DNA of 64,000 nucleotides, taken from NCBI GenBank assembly GCA_046710535.1, contig JBKEHH010000004.1, positions 186,001 through 250,000 on the forward strand, in the 5' to 3' direction. This document shows positions 1 through 7,629 of the stretch, piece by piece. The notes beneath the pieces were generated by a model. It searched no databases. It was not told the DNA's origin and worked only from the letters and a program-made list of their open reading frames with translations. Position 1 is the stretch's first letter; each line of letters starts with the position of its first letter. The stretch comes from CAWVSB01 sp046710535 (lineage in GTDB: Bacteria; Pseudomonadota; Gammaproteobacteria; Pseudomonadales; CAWVSB01). The translations under genes were made by a program, and so were the position numbers.

Positions 1-254
1 TATATCGGCAAAGAGTGTCATAAGTTATTGATTTTATTGACACTGGATATAATATAGAGAGCCAAGCCAGCACAGTAGATATACATGCCAAAGGCTTACT
101 ATCTAAATAGCAGAAACAGTTAACCTCGCTAAAGCATTGAAGAGGATTTTATCAAATGGAAAAATATACAAACCTAGATAGAGAGCCAAATGGATATAAA
201 GCCAAGCGCTCTATAATAAACTGTTATAGCTACTAAATAATTGGTCATAACTAT
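1..254. other. left-edge region before the first clear cassette gene
   Basis: No convincing gene is seen here. A 26-codon frame at 156-236 (plus) has a weak AGAGGA ribosome site upstream, but its product resembles nothing I know. A TATAAT hexamer lies at 48-53 and a TTGACA at 37-42, but they are too close together to form one promoter. The stretch is probably the 5' part of the first gene cassette, whose own upstream attC would lie at or beyond the window edge. Confidence 0.3.
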
Positions 255-554
255 ATGTTTAGAGGGCAGGAATTAACAAAGCCTAAAAACCAGTCAATAT
301 TTTTCACTGTCATTGTTGCAGTCGTGGTTTTCTTGGGCTCTCTAGTATCACCTGTTGTTGGTTACCTTTCTGGTCTGATAGGGCTTTTAGCTATTATTTT
401 TACGGATTCATTTTGGCCCACAAGAAACAAATCGGAAAACTCAATGGTATTCTCATTATTCTGGGGCGTAATGCTAGGGGGTGTTGCGCAAATGATACTA
501 AGTATATTTTTAGAAGGCGGTTTTAAAGCAGTATATGAAATGCTTTTATCATAG
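255..554 (+). CDS. small membrane protein, cassette gene
   Basis: This 99-residue protein has about three hydrophobic segments (roughly residues 14-34, 36-52 and 66-88) with a short basic stretch (TRNKSE) between the second and third. I do not recognise a family. It is the first clear gene of the cassette array, and its stop codon lies just before the first attC site, as expected for cassette cargo. No strong ribosome site precedes the ATG, so the start could be slightly different. Function unknown; location inner membrane by inference. Confidence 0.55.
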   Translation: MFRGQELTKPKNQSIFFTVIVAVVVFLGSLVSPVVGYLSGLIGLLAIIFTDSFWPTRNKSENSMVFSLFWGVMLGGVAQMILSIFLEGGFKAVYEMLLS

Positions 555-628
555 CTATAACAAGGCAAGGCAAAATCGCCCTGCGGGCTAGACGCGCTAA
601 CGCGCGCCTTTGCTTGCGGCGTTATGTT
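554..628 (+). repeat. attC site 1
   Basis: The site opens with CTATAACAAGGC directly after the stop codon of the membrane-protein gene and closes with GGCGTTATG at about 618-626. Inside, GCAAGGCAAA pairs with TTTGCTTGC apart from one unpaired G. A GC-rich inner part (CGCCCTGCGGGC, then GCGCTAACGCGCGC) would form the terminal structure. Recombination would fall next to the G of GTT at 621. Confidence 0.7.
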
Positions 629-654
629 CCCAACCAAATCTGGAGATTAGCTTT

Positions 655-1080
655 ATGAGTTTACTGGGCAAGCTACTCATATCACTTTCAATCGTTGCAT
701 ATGCGGTGATTCCGCCAATCGTAGACCTCACCACGGACACACATGTTTTCCACGCCGATTGGATGCCCCATGCTCGAATGCATACGGTTTGGCTACTTGG
801 CGTAACTTCAGGAGTAGGACTTTTGGCCCTGTATTTACTTTGGAGTCCTGGTTCCGATTCGAAATTTCATACAAATATTGCAGCCTTCCTCAGCATCATC
901 GTATTTGGGTCCTTCTACGTCAGCGCCTTCACTATATCGTTTTATGGTGGCTCCCTTAGTGATATGTCGGGAGGTGTCCAAAAGGGACCTTTGGGTATAG
1001 ATGCCAATTTGTTTACCTTCACATTAGCCGCAATTCTCCTGCTAATCGGGTGGGGGCTAAATGTTCGTAATCGCACATAA
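655..1080 (+). CDS. four-helix membrane protein, cassette gene
   Basis: The 141-residue product begins at the ATG at 655, which has a GGAGATT ribosome site eight bases upstream. Four hydrophobic segments are visible (about residues 5-20, 44-62, 73-95 and 116-135). A polar stretch, HVFHADWMPHARMHT, lies between the first two and contains several His residues. A glycine-rich loop follows the third segment. I recognise the general look of a small bacterial membrane family, but no named function. It lies between attC1 and a probable second attC, so it is most likely mobile cassette cargo. Confidence 0.6.
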   Translation: MSLLGKLLISLSIVAYAVIPPIVDLTTDTHVFHADWMPHARMHTVWLLGVTSGVGLLALYLLWSPGSDSKFHTNIAAFLSIIVFGSFYVSAFTISFYGGSLSDMSGGVQKGPLGIDANLFTFTLAAILLLIGWGLNVRNRT

Positions 1081-1170
1081 CAAGGCGGTTTTGTCGCCTT
1101 CGGCTGGGCGCTACAAATAACGACATTGCGCAAGTTCGACGCGCAATGCAGCAAGCACATAATGATGGTA
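1076..1170 (+). repeat. probable degenerate attC site 2
   Basis: Starting at the gene's stop codon the sequence reads ATAACAAGGCGG, the usual opening of attC sites in this array. An inner hairpin (GGCGGTTTTGTCGCC with GGGCGCTACAAA) is followed by a second perfect 8-bp repeat, CATTGCGC with GCGCAATG. A GTTGAGT core at about 1163 could be the right-hand end. The two outer arms do not pair well, so the boundaries are uncertain. The site may be a fusion of two attC fragments. Confidence 0.4.
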
Positions 1171-1232
1171 AGTTGAGTTGGGACAAAATCACTAATTTAG
1201 GTCAACCATGTGGAGAGCTTCCATAAATAAAG

Positions 1233-1311
1233 CTCCTAACAAGTCACTGCAGTTGACCAATAATACGCCGCTTCGCTCTGTATTATGGTCAACTGAGTTC
1301 AAGCGTTAAAA
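1233..1311 (+). repeat. attC site 3 (best conserved)
   Basis: The left core is CTCCTAAC and the right core is GCGTTAAA. The arms CAGTTGACCAATAATAC and GTATTATGGTCAACTG are complementary except for one extra A in the left arm, which matches the extrahelical base that directs strand choice by integron integrases. The loop is GCCGCTTCGCTCT. This is the strongest evidence that the region is a cassette array. Confidence 0.85.
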
Positions 1312-1330
1312 ATCAGGAGCACGTGGAAGC

Positions 1331-1738
1331 ATGAGCAAGCAACTAACCGATGAGTGCCTATGCGGTATCGTAAAATTCTCCGTGTCAGATAGCTTTAAGG
1401 CATTTTATCAATGTCATTGTAAGCAGTGCCAACAAACAACTGGCTCTGCATTTGCGTCTAATATATTTACCGACCCAGACAACATCGAGTGGCTTAGTGG
1501 TCAAGACAGCATTACTAACTATGAGCACCCTTCACGAGAGTTCTCCAAGTCCTTTTGTAACGCATGTGGATCTGCTTTACCGTTCATGAACAAAACTAGA
1601 ACGTCACTAATTGTGCCTGCGGGCTCACTAAATGAGCTTCCCGATATACAGCCGCAAGCAAATATTTTCACCTCTGAAGAAGCCTGTTGGCTCAGACAAG
1701 GTCTGCAGGCCGAGAATTTCAGTGGCTTCCCAGAGTAA
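1331..1738 (+). CDS. GFA/CENP-V family zinc protein, cassette gene
   Basis: The 135-residue protein matches the glutathione-dependent formaldehyde-activating enzyme (GFA) fold in length and motifs. It has CLCG near residues 9-12, CHCKQC around 29-34 and a later CNACGSALPF. These cysteines bind two zinc ions in known members. Most GFA-like proteins have unproven substrates, so formaldehyde-glutathione chemistry should not be assumed. The ATG at 1331 follows a GGAGC-like ribosome site. The gene lies between attC3 and a decayed attC, as is common for GFA genes in environmental cassette arrays. Confidence 0.8.
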   Translation: MSKQLTDECLCGIVKFSVSDSFKAFYQCHCKQCQQTTGSAFASNIFTDPDNIEWLSGQDSITNYEHPSREFSKSFCNACGSALPFMNKTRTSLIVPAGSLNELPDIQPQANIFTSEEACWLRQGLQAENFSGFPE

Positions 1739-1744
1739 ATTTTT

Positions 1745-1800
1745 AGCAAGGCAAGCAAGCGGCGGGTTTCACCGCCGCTTCTTTTGGCATTATAAATTCA
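1745..1800 (+). repeat. decayed attC-like site 4
   Basis: Just after the GFA gene, AAGCGGCGG and CCGCCGCTT form a perfect 9-bp stem around a short loop. The outer cores look like mutated attC ends: TTTTAGCAAGG instead of an AAC core, and GGCATTATAAA instead of GCGTTATAAA. The hairpin could also end transcription, but no T tract follows directly. Confidence 0.5.
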
Positions 1801-1810
1801 GGAGAGAACT

Positions 1811-2536
1811 GTGACTGAACGGAACAGAATAGCCCTTCTTATTGATTGCGATAATGTAAGTCATGCATCAATAGAGGGAGTAATCGACGAGCTATCTAAA
1901 TTAGGAATGGTTAACGTAAGGCACGCACACGGAGATTAGAAAAGTCCTTTGTTATCGGGCTGGGTTGAAAAGCTACATCCTCACGCTATTCGACCCATGC
2001 AACAATTTGCTTATACCAAAGGAAAAAACGCAACTGACTCAGCAATGATTATTGATGCAATGGATCTTTTGTACAGTGACTCTATTGATGCATTTGCCTT
2101 AATGACCAGTGATAGTGACTTTACTCCTTTGATAATGAGGCTACTAGAGAGTGGGCTCCCGGTATATGGCTTCGGAGAAAAGAAAACTCCACAACCATTT
2201 GTAGATGCTTGTTCAACATTTATTTACACAGAAAATTTGGCGAAAGAAAAAGAAGATAAAGATAGTAACAAATCATCGAAAAAAACTGGAAAGGCCAAAC
2301 TGAGGCAAGATACTGCATTAGTTAAATTATTACGCACTGCAGTGGAACAAACTTCGGAGGATGATGACTGGGCCCTTATGAGTAAAGTGGGAAATTACAT
2401 ATCAAATAATAGCTCATTCTCACCTATCAACTACGGCTATAAGAAGCTAGGTGATCTTATTCGAGTAATCGATTTGTTTGATACCGAAATGAGAAATGAT
2501 GGAAAATCTCTGTATATTAAAGATTCTCGTAAATAA
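1811..2536 (+). pseudogene. NYN-LOTUS (OST-HTH) protein with in-frame amber stop
   Basis: Reading from the GTG at 1811 (GGAGAGA ribosome site upstream) gives a 241-residue protein with one TAG at 1937-1939, codon 43. The stop sits in the sequence HAHGD-stop-KSPLLSGW, where NYN proteins normally have GDWKSP, so a conserved Trp codon (TGG) has become TAG. The N-terminal half is a PIN-like NYN nuclease domain with LLIDCDN, TSDSDF and KGKNATD acidic motifs. The C-terminal part (about residues 155-215) is a LOTUS/OST-HTH RNA-binding domain. Such pairs are predicted RNases (LabA/DUF88 type). A residual start at 1949 would give 195 residues lacking the first catalytic Asp, so function is probably lost. 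Confidence 0.75.
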
Positions 2537-2538
2537 AT

Positions 2539-2602
2539 TTATAACAAGTTACGCAGGCGGTACAAAGTGCTGCGCACATTGCTCCTTGGTAAGGCGTTAG
2601 CA
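2539..2602 (+). repeat. attC site 5, at the array boundary
   Basis: The left core TTATAAC begins three bases after the NYN stop codon, and the right core GCGTTAGCA ends at 2602. Inner arms such as TTACGCAGG and CCTTGGTAAG pair imperfectly. Immediately right of the GTT core, the sequence becomes minus-strand luciferase-like monooxygenase coding sequence. The attC is thus the junction between array and chromosome. Confidence 0.65.
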
Positions 2603-3096
2603 TGACAGGACCAAGGGCAGCGATTATTAACGGCACTTCACTGGCGCCCGAAATATTAAGCGAGCCATTAACTTTATATTGCTCGCCCGAATAACTAACC
2701 GCCTCACCTTTTAATAGCGGTGTAAGTACGTCGATATATTCACGCATATGTTTTGCTGGTTCGTCGTATGACATGCCAAACATATCTTCGATAACCAATT
2801 TATGTGACAAACCAATACCCAAAGTAAAACGACCATCCAGGCAACACTTGTGGTGAGTGCTTGTTGGGCTAACGCTAGCGGATGACAGGATAAGTAGGCG
2901 TAACGGCGGTGCCGAATTGAATGCGGCTAGTTTCCTAGCCTGCTATGGCTATTGTACCAATCGCATCAAAACCGAAGGCATTGGCAACCCAGATATTATC
3001 AAAACCGCGTTGCTCGGCGGTTTTAGAAAACTCTACGATATCTTTTAAACTATTGCCGGTTGCCGCGGTGGCTCCGGCCATTAGACCAATACGCAT
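2603..3096 (-). pseudogene. luciferase-like (LLM class) monooxygenase remnant
   Basis: Read from the ATG at 3096, the protein begins MRIGLMAGATAATGNSLKDI, typical of LLM-class flavin/F420-dependent oxidoreductases. It then meets a TAG at 2935-2937 (codon 54). A lost base follows in what was TYPRHP, and another frame change just before DGRFTLGIGLSH. From 2822 downwards the frame is open again through MFGMSYDEPAKHMREYIDVL to IIAALGPVML. There the gene is cut off exactly at the attC core, missing roughly its C-terminal 40%. Several lesions plus truncation make this a clear pseudogene. Cassette integration or recombination at a secondary site is the likely cause of the truncation. Confidence 0.8.
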
Positions 3097-3142
3097 TATG
3101 CTTCTCCAATAGATTAGATAATGCGCATCAGCTTAACGTAAT

Positions 3143-3754
3143 TTAGTCAGCAGCTGCACCTTTGTATAATGACTTCCTGGGTTCTGCAAATACGTTTCTT
3201 ACCATTGCTTCAAAATGCTCCAAGGGATAAGACTCGAAATCTGGGTCAAAGGCTTTTTGATCATACTTAAAACAAAAGTCTACGGTGTGATCATAAAACT
3301 CGCTGTCTTTATAAGCATCGCGCGCATTGCGATCAAGACCAAGGTAGTGGAAGAAATAATAGCCTTGTAAAATACCGTGATGCTTAACCATCCAGTGGTT
3401 TTTCTCGCTAACAAAAGGCTCCAAAATAACCGCAGCAACATCGGCGTGATTGTAAGAGCCTAAAGTGTCACCCATATCATGCAGTAAGGCACATACAATA
3501 TATTCTTCGTCCATGCCGTCTTGTTCGGCCAGAGTAGCGGTTTGCAAACTATGCTCTAAGCGGTCTACGGGGAAACCGCCGAAGTCATCGTCCAGTAAGC
3601 GCAGATGCGCCAACACTCTGTCGGCTAGCTCTGCTCTAGACTCTAAAGCTGCCATTCCTATATGCATCCAATCTTCTTGAGTGCCTTCGGTCATCGCTTT
3701 AAATTTTGCGCGTTCTATTGTTTTATCGGTGGTTTTATCAATAATTTCGCTCAT
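3143..3754 (-). CDS. HD-domain protein, possible diiron oxygenase type
   Basis: This 203-residue HD-fold protein has the metal-ligand pattern H68 (EHSLQ), H92-D93 (LLHDMGD), H103 (YNHADVA), H125/H126 (VKHHGI) and D165 (KYDQ). Known HD proteins use such ligands either for phosphohydrolysis or, in the PhnZ/TmpB/myo-inositol-oxygenase group, for a mixed-valent diiron oxygenase centre. The extra histidines and small single-domain size fit the second group, but substrate and reaction are inferred only. The gene starts 33 bases downstream of the class II aldolase region's end and shares its strand, so the two may be co-transcribed. A phosphohydrolase role cannot be excluded. Confidence 0.7.
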   Translation of the reverse strand: MSEIIDKTTDKTIERAKFKAMTEGTQEDWMHIGMAALESRAELADRVLAHLRLLDDDFGGFPVDRLEHSLQTATLAEQDGMDEEYIVCALLHDMGDTLGSYNHADVAAVILEPFVSEKNHWMVKHHGILQGYYFFHYLGLDRNARDAYKDSEFYDHTVDFCFKYDQKAFDPDFESYPLEHFEAMVRNVFAEPRKSLYKGAAAD

Positions 3755-3780
3755 TATTATTCTCCGCGTTGTTATATTAA

Positions 3781-4575
3781 TTAGTCGAGTAAGTCAGGTT
3801 GTTCGGCGATGATGACATTGTAAAGCGTCTGGTAACTAAACCAGCCAGCCAGTTCACTACCAACTGCATCGCAGGTCTTTTTAGCAACTTCATCACCAAT
3901 TATCTTTGGTGTGCCAGCCGCTTCAGCCATTAACTGAGCTTGGCATGATCTTTCCATAGTTATATACCACCACACAGCTGCATCAACTGTTTTCCCTACG
4001 GTTAACAAACCGTGGTTTTGCAGTATTGCTGCTTTATTGCCAGCAATGGCCGCACCAATTTCTTCACCATACTCTTTTTCAAGTACGACACCAGTAAACT
4101 CTTCTACCAAAATATGATCGTCGTAAAAGGCACAAGCGTCTTGGGTTATTGGATCTAATTTACGCCCTAGCGATGACCATGATTTACCACAGACTGAATG
4201 TGCGTGAGCCGCGGCGTCTATCTCAGGGTTGGCACCATGAATATTGGCATGAATAGTAAATGCGGCACCATTGAGCATGCCATTGCCTTCAACAACTTCA
4301 CCTGCATGATTTACTTTAATCAGGTCAGAGACTTTTATTTGCTTAAAAGACACACCCATCGGGTTCACCCAAAAATGGTCTTTATGCTCAGGGTCACGCA
4401 CAGTGATATGACCGGCAGCACCCTCATCAAAGCCGAACTTTCCAAACAGGCGACAAGAAGCGGCCAGGCGTTGCTTACGCTGCAATCTATCGGCTTCAAA
4501 TGACTCGTATTGCATCGGAAAGACAAACTCTTCCTTTAAGTTCATTACCAAATCTACTTGTGCTTGTTCGCCCAT
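3781..4575 (-). CDS. class II aldolase/adducin family protein
   Basis: The 264-residue protein has the class II aldolase fold. It carries NPMGVSF, then AAAHAHSVCG (zinc-binding His pair) and later LQNHGLLTVG (third zinc His). Family members are L-fuculose- or ribulose-phosphate aldolases or decarboxylases, but this long subgroup is seldom characterised. I chose the ATG at 4575 because AAGGAG lies seven bases upstream; an in-frame ATG 24 codons earlier lacks a ribosome site. It is followed by the HD-domain gene and is divergent from the Crp/Fnr gene, which may control it. Confidence 0.8.
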   Translation of the reverse strand: MGEQAQVDLVMNLKEEFVFPMQYESFEADRLQRKQRLAASCRLFGKFGFDEGAAGHITVRDPEHKDHFWVNPMGVSFKQIKVSDLIKVNHAGEVVEGNGMLNGAAFTIHANIHGANPEIDAAAHAHSVCGKSWSSLGRKLDPITQDACAFYDDHILVEEFTGVVLEKEYGEEIGAAIAGNKAAILQNHGLLTVGKTVDAAVWWYITMERSCQAQLMAEAAGTPKIIGDEVAKKTCDAVGSELAGWFSYQTLYNVIIAEQPDLLD

Positions 4576-4702
4576 GATGCACTCCTTATTGTTTGAATAA
4601 CTAATATGAGGCATATAGTAATCAAGCTTTGCAGCATATAATGTCATCTAGCAGACAGTTGGCAAAATAATTACTATTAACTGTCACAACAGCGTTATTT
4701 AA

Positions 4703-5401
4703 GTGGAGACCACTTTGCCACAACAATACCTTGGTAACAATTGGATTAATCAATTGCCTGACGCCATTCAACAGTCCACATCGGCGCTAATGAAGCCGCG
4801 CCATTATACTAAAGGTGAAACCATTTATACCGAAGGCTTGGTGCCCGATGCGCTTTGGCAAGTGGTCAGTGGTAAGGTAAAAGTCACCAACACCAATATC
4901 GATGGCAAAGAAGTAATATTTGCGATTTTTGAGGCTGGTGACTGCTTTGGCGAGATCAGTATGATTGACGGAAAACCCTCGTCAAACTCGTCATCTGCCT
5001 TAGAAACCGTTGAATTACTTGAATTAAAACGCCAAGATTTTGACACTCTGTATCAACAACACCCGGCGGTGGTGCGCCAGCTTAATGCATTGCTGGCTGA
5101 ACGTATGCGCCAAATGTTGAGCTTTTACGAAGGTATTGCACTGCGGCCCCTAGAAAGCCGTCTGGCCCATCGTTTATGTTATTTAACCGGTAATTTATTA
5201 GACAAAAACACCATAAGCCCTGCCTCACTTGAGATTAGTATTACTCAGCAAGATATTGGTGCAATGCTTGGCGCTACCCGCCAAGCAGTGAGTAAAATAC
5301 TTAACCAATGGCGCGACGAAAACGTCATTAGTATTGAGTATGGAAAAATCACAATACTCAACACTAGCTATTTAGCCACCTTAGCCACCTTAGCCATATA
5401 G
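4703..5401 (+). CDS. Crp/Fnr family transcription regulator
   Basis: The 232-residue protein has an N-terminal cyclic-nucleotide-binding beta-barrel (about residues 25-140, with AGDCFGEISMIDG) and a C-terminal winged helix (ITQQDIGAMLGATRQAVSKIL, about 180-205). The phosphate-binding cassette reads GEISMIDGKPSS, lacking the GE..RSA form of true cAMP receptors, so the ligand is uncertain. No cysteine cluster of Fnr type is present. The start is a GTG. It is divergent from the class II aldolase gene, which makes that gene a likely target. Confidence 0.8.
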   Translation: METTLPQQYLGNNWINQLPDAIQQSTSALMKPRHYTKGETIYTEGLVPDALWQVVSGKVKVTNTNIDGKEVIFAIFEAGDCFGEISMIDGKPSSNSSSALETVELLELKRQDFDTLYQQHPAVVRQLNALLAERMRQMLSFYEGIALRPLESRLAHRLCYLTGNLLDKNTISPASLEISITQQDIGAMLGATRQAVSKILNQWRDENVISIEYGKITILNTSYLATLATLAI

Positions 5402-5406
5402 GCTAA

Positions 5407-6435
5407 CTAAACAAACAAAGCGTCACAACCTGTGCCAGCTAAAATACCATCAACACTGGTCTTATCACTTTCATTTAGCTCGGCATATTGTTCACGCAAC
5501 CAACGCAAACACTTAGCCTGATAAGGGAAAGTTCTTTGCGTCCACGGCTTACCATCGATGGTCGCCTGCCATTCTTTTTGCCCACCCATAACAGCCGCTT
5601 CATTAGCTAACATGGCGGGCACATAGACTAGCCCTACTTCAGCCAATATTGCTTTTAGGCTGGCTGGCAAAGCACCAACATCAAACCAATCACTGTCTTT
5701 CGGATCAAGCCCTGACAAGTCTTCGCAGCAATCTACCCACGCCACAATGCGTGGTGATAATTTAGCCGCTAGTGCGGCGGGCGTCGGATCAACTCTAGTC
5801 AACTGAGTAAATTGACCATGAATGGCGAAATCAGCCGAGCTTGGCCTTTCGCCTAATAAAAACCCGTTGCTATGAAAATGCGTATCAAGCAATTCAAGCA
5901 AGCGTTGATAGCTTTGCTCGATCACTGGCGCAGTTACTTCATTAGAGCCGACAACGCCAATACGCCCAACTTGGCGTTCACTAAATGATTTTTTAAATTG
6001 CTTAAAAGTTTCTGTCGGTAGCGTTCGAGCAATCCACATTGGAATCATGCTGCCGGCATTATCGATATCAGCCTCATATGCCCAGCGATAGTGAAACATA
6101 TACTTGGTACACCATTCGTCGCCAAAGTCTTCAAAAATGGCACTGATCATTTTTAGTACAGGGTTAGCAGGAATAACTGACCGGCCTGCGTGCTCTTGCT
6201 CTAGGCGTTTAATAATTGGCGTTGAATCTGTTACCGGAGTTAGCTCGCCATTATCGTCTTGAAAATAAAACGTCGGTAACAGTATTGGCTTAGCTTTTGG
6301 TAAGTCATCGCGCAGACTCGGATCACCCCATATTAGGTCATACTCGATATGGCGATAGCGTAATACCGCCAACATTTTTCGCGTATAGGGTGAACCATTA
6401 GAACCGATAAGTTTTAAGCGATATGCAAGCGACAT
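5407..6435 (-). CDS. glutathione S-transferase family protein (long form)
   Basis: The 342-residue protein has an N-terminal thioredoxin-fold GST domain (about residues 8-95, GSNGSPYTRKM) and a helical C-terminal domain with SADFAIHGQFTQL. It is about 100 residues longer than a standard GST because of an extra C-terminal part (after about 240) of the kind seen in a large uncharacterised proteobacterial GST group. The SPYT motif suggests a Ser rather than a Cys active residue. The gene ends six bases from the Crp/Fnr gene, tail to tail, with no clear terminator between them. Substrate unknown. Confidence 0.75.
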   Translation of the reverse strand: MSLAYRLKLIGSNGSPYTRKMLAVLRYRHIEYDLIWGDPSLRDDLPKAKPILLPTFYFQDDNGELTPVTDSTPIIKRLEQEHAGRSVIPANPVLKMISAIFEDFGDEWCTKYMFHYRWAYEADIDNAGSMIPMWIARTLPTETFKQFKKSFSERQVGRIGVVGSNEVTAPVIEQSYQRLLELLDTHFHSNGFLLGERPSSADFAIHGQFTQLTRVDPTPAALAAKLSPRIVAWVDCCEDLSGLDPKDSDWFDVGALPASLKAILAEVGLVYVPAMLANEAAVMGGQKEWQATIDGKPWTQRTFPYQAKCLRWLREQYAELNESDKTSVDGILAGTGCDALFV

Positions 6436-6627
6436 GTTGTGCTCCTCTATTTTATCTAACGTTAATTCTAACCGGAGCGAGCGATCAATACGATGGTGAT
6501 TTTATCGTGAAAAAAGCGGACTGTGACTAGGCGCAGAACCAACACCAACATAATATGAATAGGTAATCTACTGCGATTGTTGGTGCCAACAAGCGAAGCT
6601 AGAGCAGCTCCGCCTGTCTGTACAAGC

Positions 6628-7503
6628 CTATAACTGTGGTATCGCTGCCAAATCTATTGGTAATTCAGCTCTGCCATAACGTTCTGCTCGGGCAGACAAT
6701 TGCGCCTCAGCGTCTTCTACGTTAATCATAATAATAAACCGTTTATCTTTGACTCCCGCCACACAATAATCAGCGAGTTCATCCAAATCTTGAACCGGAA
6801 AGCTCATCCCAGCTGCTTCTGCCGCCTTTTGAAAATCCTCTACGGTGGGAACGGGATCAGTTGCTTTTTCACGGGCTAAATCTTTTGGACGATTTCTATC
6901 AGTAGTCCAAATCCCTGTGACCAGCAAACCACCTGAAGGATAAAATATTGATGCGCTTAAATTGGTATTTTCAGATTGCAGTTGAGCGCCTAGACACTCA
7001 GTAATACATGATACAGCCGCTTTGCTTGATGCATAAACAGATTGGTAAGGCAGTGGTGAAATACCGCCATCGCCTGACGAGGTATTGATAACATGGCCTT
7101 CTTCACCGCTGGCGATCATGCGTGGTACAAAGGCTTGGATGCCATAAACCACGCCCATTACGTTAACCCCATGCACCCAGGCCCAGTCATTAGGTGTTGT
7201 TTCCCACACATTAGAAGATGGCGCGGCAACACCGGCATTATTAAACAATAAATGACAATTGCCGTAAGTACTAAACACATGATCGGCTAATGCATTAACT
7301 GATTCTTTATTAGATACGTCGGTGACAATACCACTCACCTCACCCAAACTGGCTAGCTCAGTAACCGCTTTATCCAGAGCGCCTTGCTCTACATCGCCAA
7401 TAACGACTTTAGCGCCCTCGCTCAATAAACTTTTAACTATAGCGAAGCCAATGCCACTAGCACCACCAGTTACAACTGCGATTTTATTATTCAAATTTTG
7501 CAT
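6628..7503 (-). CDS. short-chain dehydrogenase/reductase
   Basis: This 291-residue classical SDR has the cofactor motif TGGASGIG (residues 13-20), NNAG, a catalytic Ser in INTSSGDGG and YASSK. The acidic residue after beta-2 (VIGDVE) favours NAD(H). It carries a longer C-terminal substrate region than the common 250-residue SDRs, including GLLVTGIWTTDRNRPKD. Substrate unknown. A strong hairpin overlaps its 5' untranslated region (7508-7537), so translation or transcription may be controlled there. Confidence 0.8.
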   Translation of the reverse strand: MQNLNNKIAVVTGGASGIGFAIVKSLLSEGAKVVIGDVEQGALDKAVTELASLGEVSGIVTDVSNKESVNALADHVFSTYGNCHLLFNNAGVAAPSSNVWETTPNDWAWVHGVNVMGVVYGIQAFVPRMIASGEEGHVINTSSGDGGISPLPYQSVYASSKAAVSCITECLGAQLQSENTNLSASIFYPSGGLLVTGIWTTDRNRPKDLAREKATDPVPTVEDFQKAAEAAGMSFPVQDLDELADYCVAGVKDKRFIIMINVEDAEAQLSARAERYGRAELPIDLAAIPQL

Positions 7504-7507
7504 GATC

Positions 7508-7537
7508 TGTCTCGTTTAGTTAGTTACTAAAGAGACA
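7508..7537 (-). promoter_or_regulatory. hairpin/palindrome over SDR ribosome site
   Basis: TGTCTC and GAGACA enclose TTTAGT and ACTAAA, giving a 12-bp stem with one bulged base and a 5-base loop. It starts four bases upstream of the SDR start codon and covers the only GAGACAG ribosome-site-like stretch. It could be a repressor operator or an RNA structure blocking translation. Confidence 0.45.
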
Positions 7538-7629
7538 TTAGCATAGAGAGATAACAGAATTACATGTATGAGTGATTGTTAATTTTCACGCCACTGACGG
7601 AGCATCTAATAAACACTCACTGCGGTGAT

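Larger units (their letters stand above)
1..2602 (+). mobile_element. integron gene-cassette array (no integrase in window)
   Basis: Four small genes all read rightward, and each is followed within a few bases by a 60-80 base imperfect inverted repeat. These repeats open with an AAC-type core and close with a GCGTTA-type core, the layout of attC sites. The clearest (1233-1311) has arms that pair over about 16 bases apart from one extra A, the extrahelical base typical of attC. The cassette genes are two small membrane proteins, a GFA/CENP-V protein and an NYN-LOTUS protein, common kinds of cassette cargo. The array ends at 2602 against a truncated monooxygenase gene. No IntI gene or attI site is visible, so the array either continues leftward or is an orphan (CALIN-like) cluster. 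Confidence 0.75.

Noticed and set aside
37..53. TTGACA and TATAAT near the left edge as a promoter
   Set aside because: Separated by only five bases, so they cannot form one sigma-70 promoter.
156..236. 26-codon frame at the left edge
   Set aside because: Short, no homology visible and only a weak ribosome site; possible leader peptide but unsupported.
6544..6586. Inverted repeat CACCAACA / TGTTGGTG between the GST and SDR genes
   Set aside because: Only 8 bp with a 27-base loop and no T tract; could arise by chance, and no gene end points to it.
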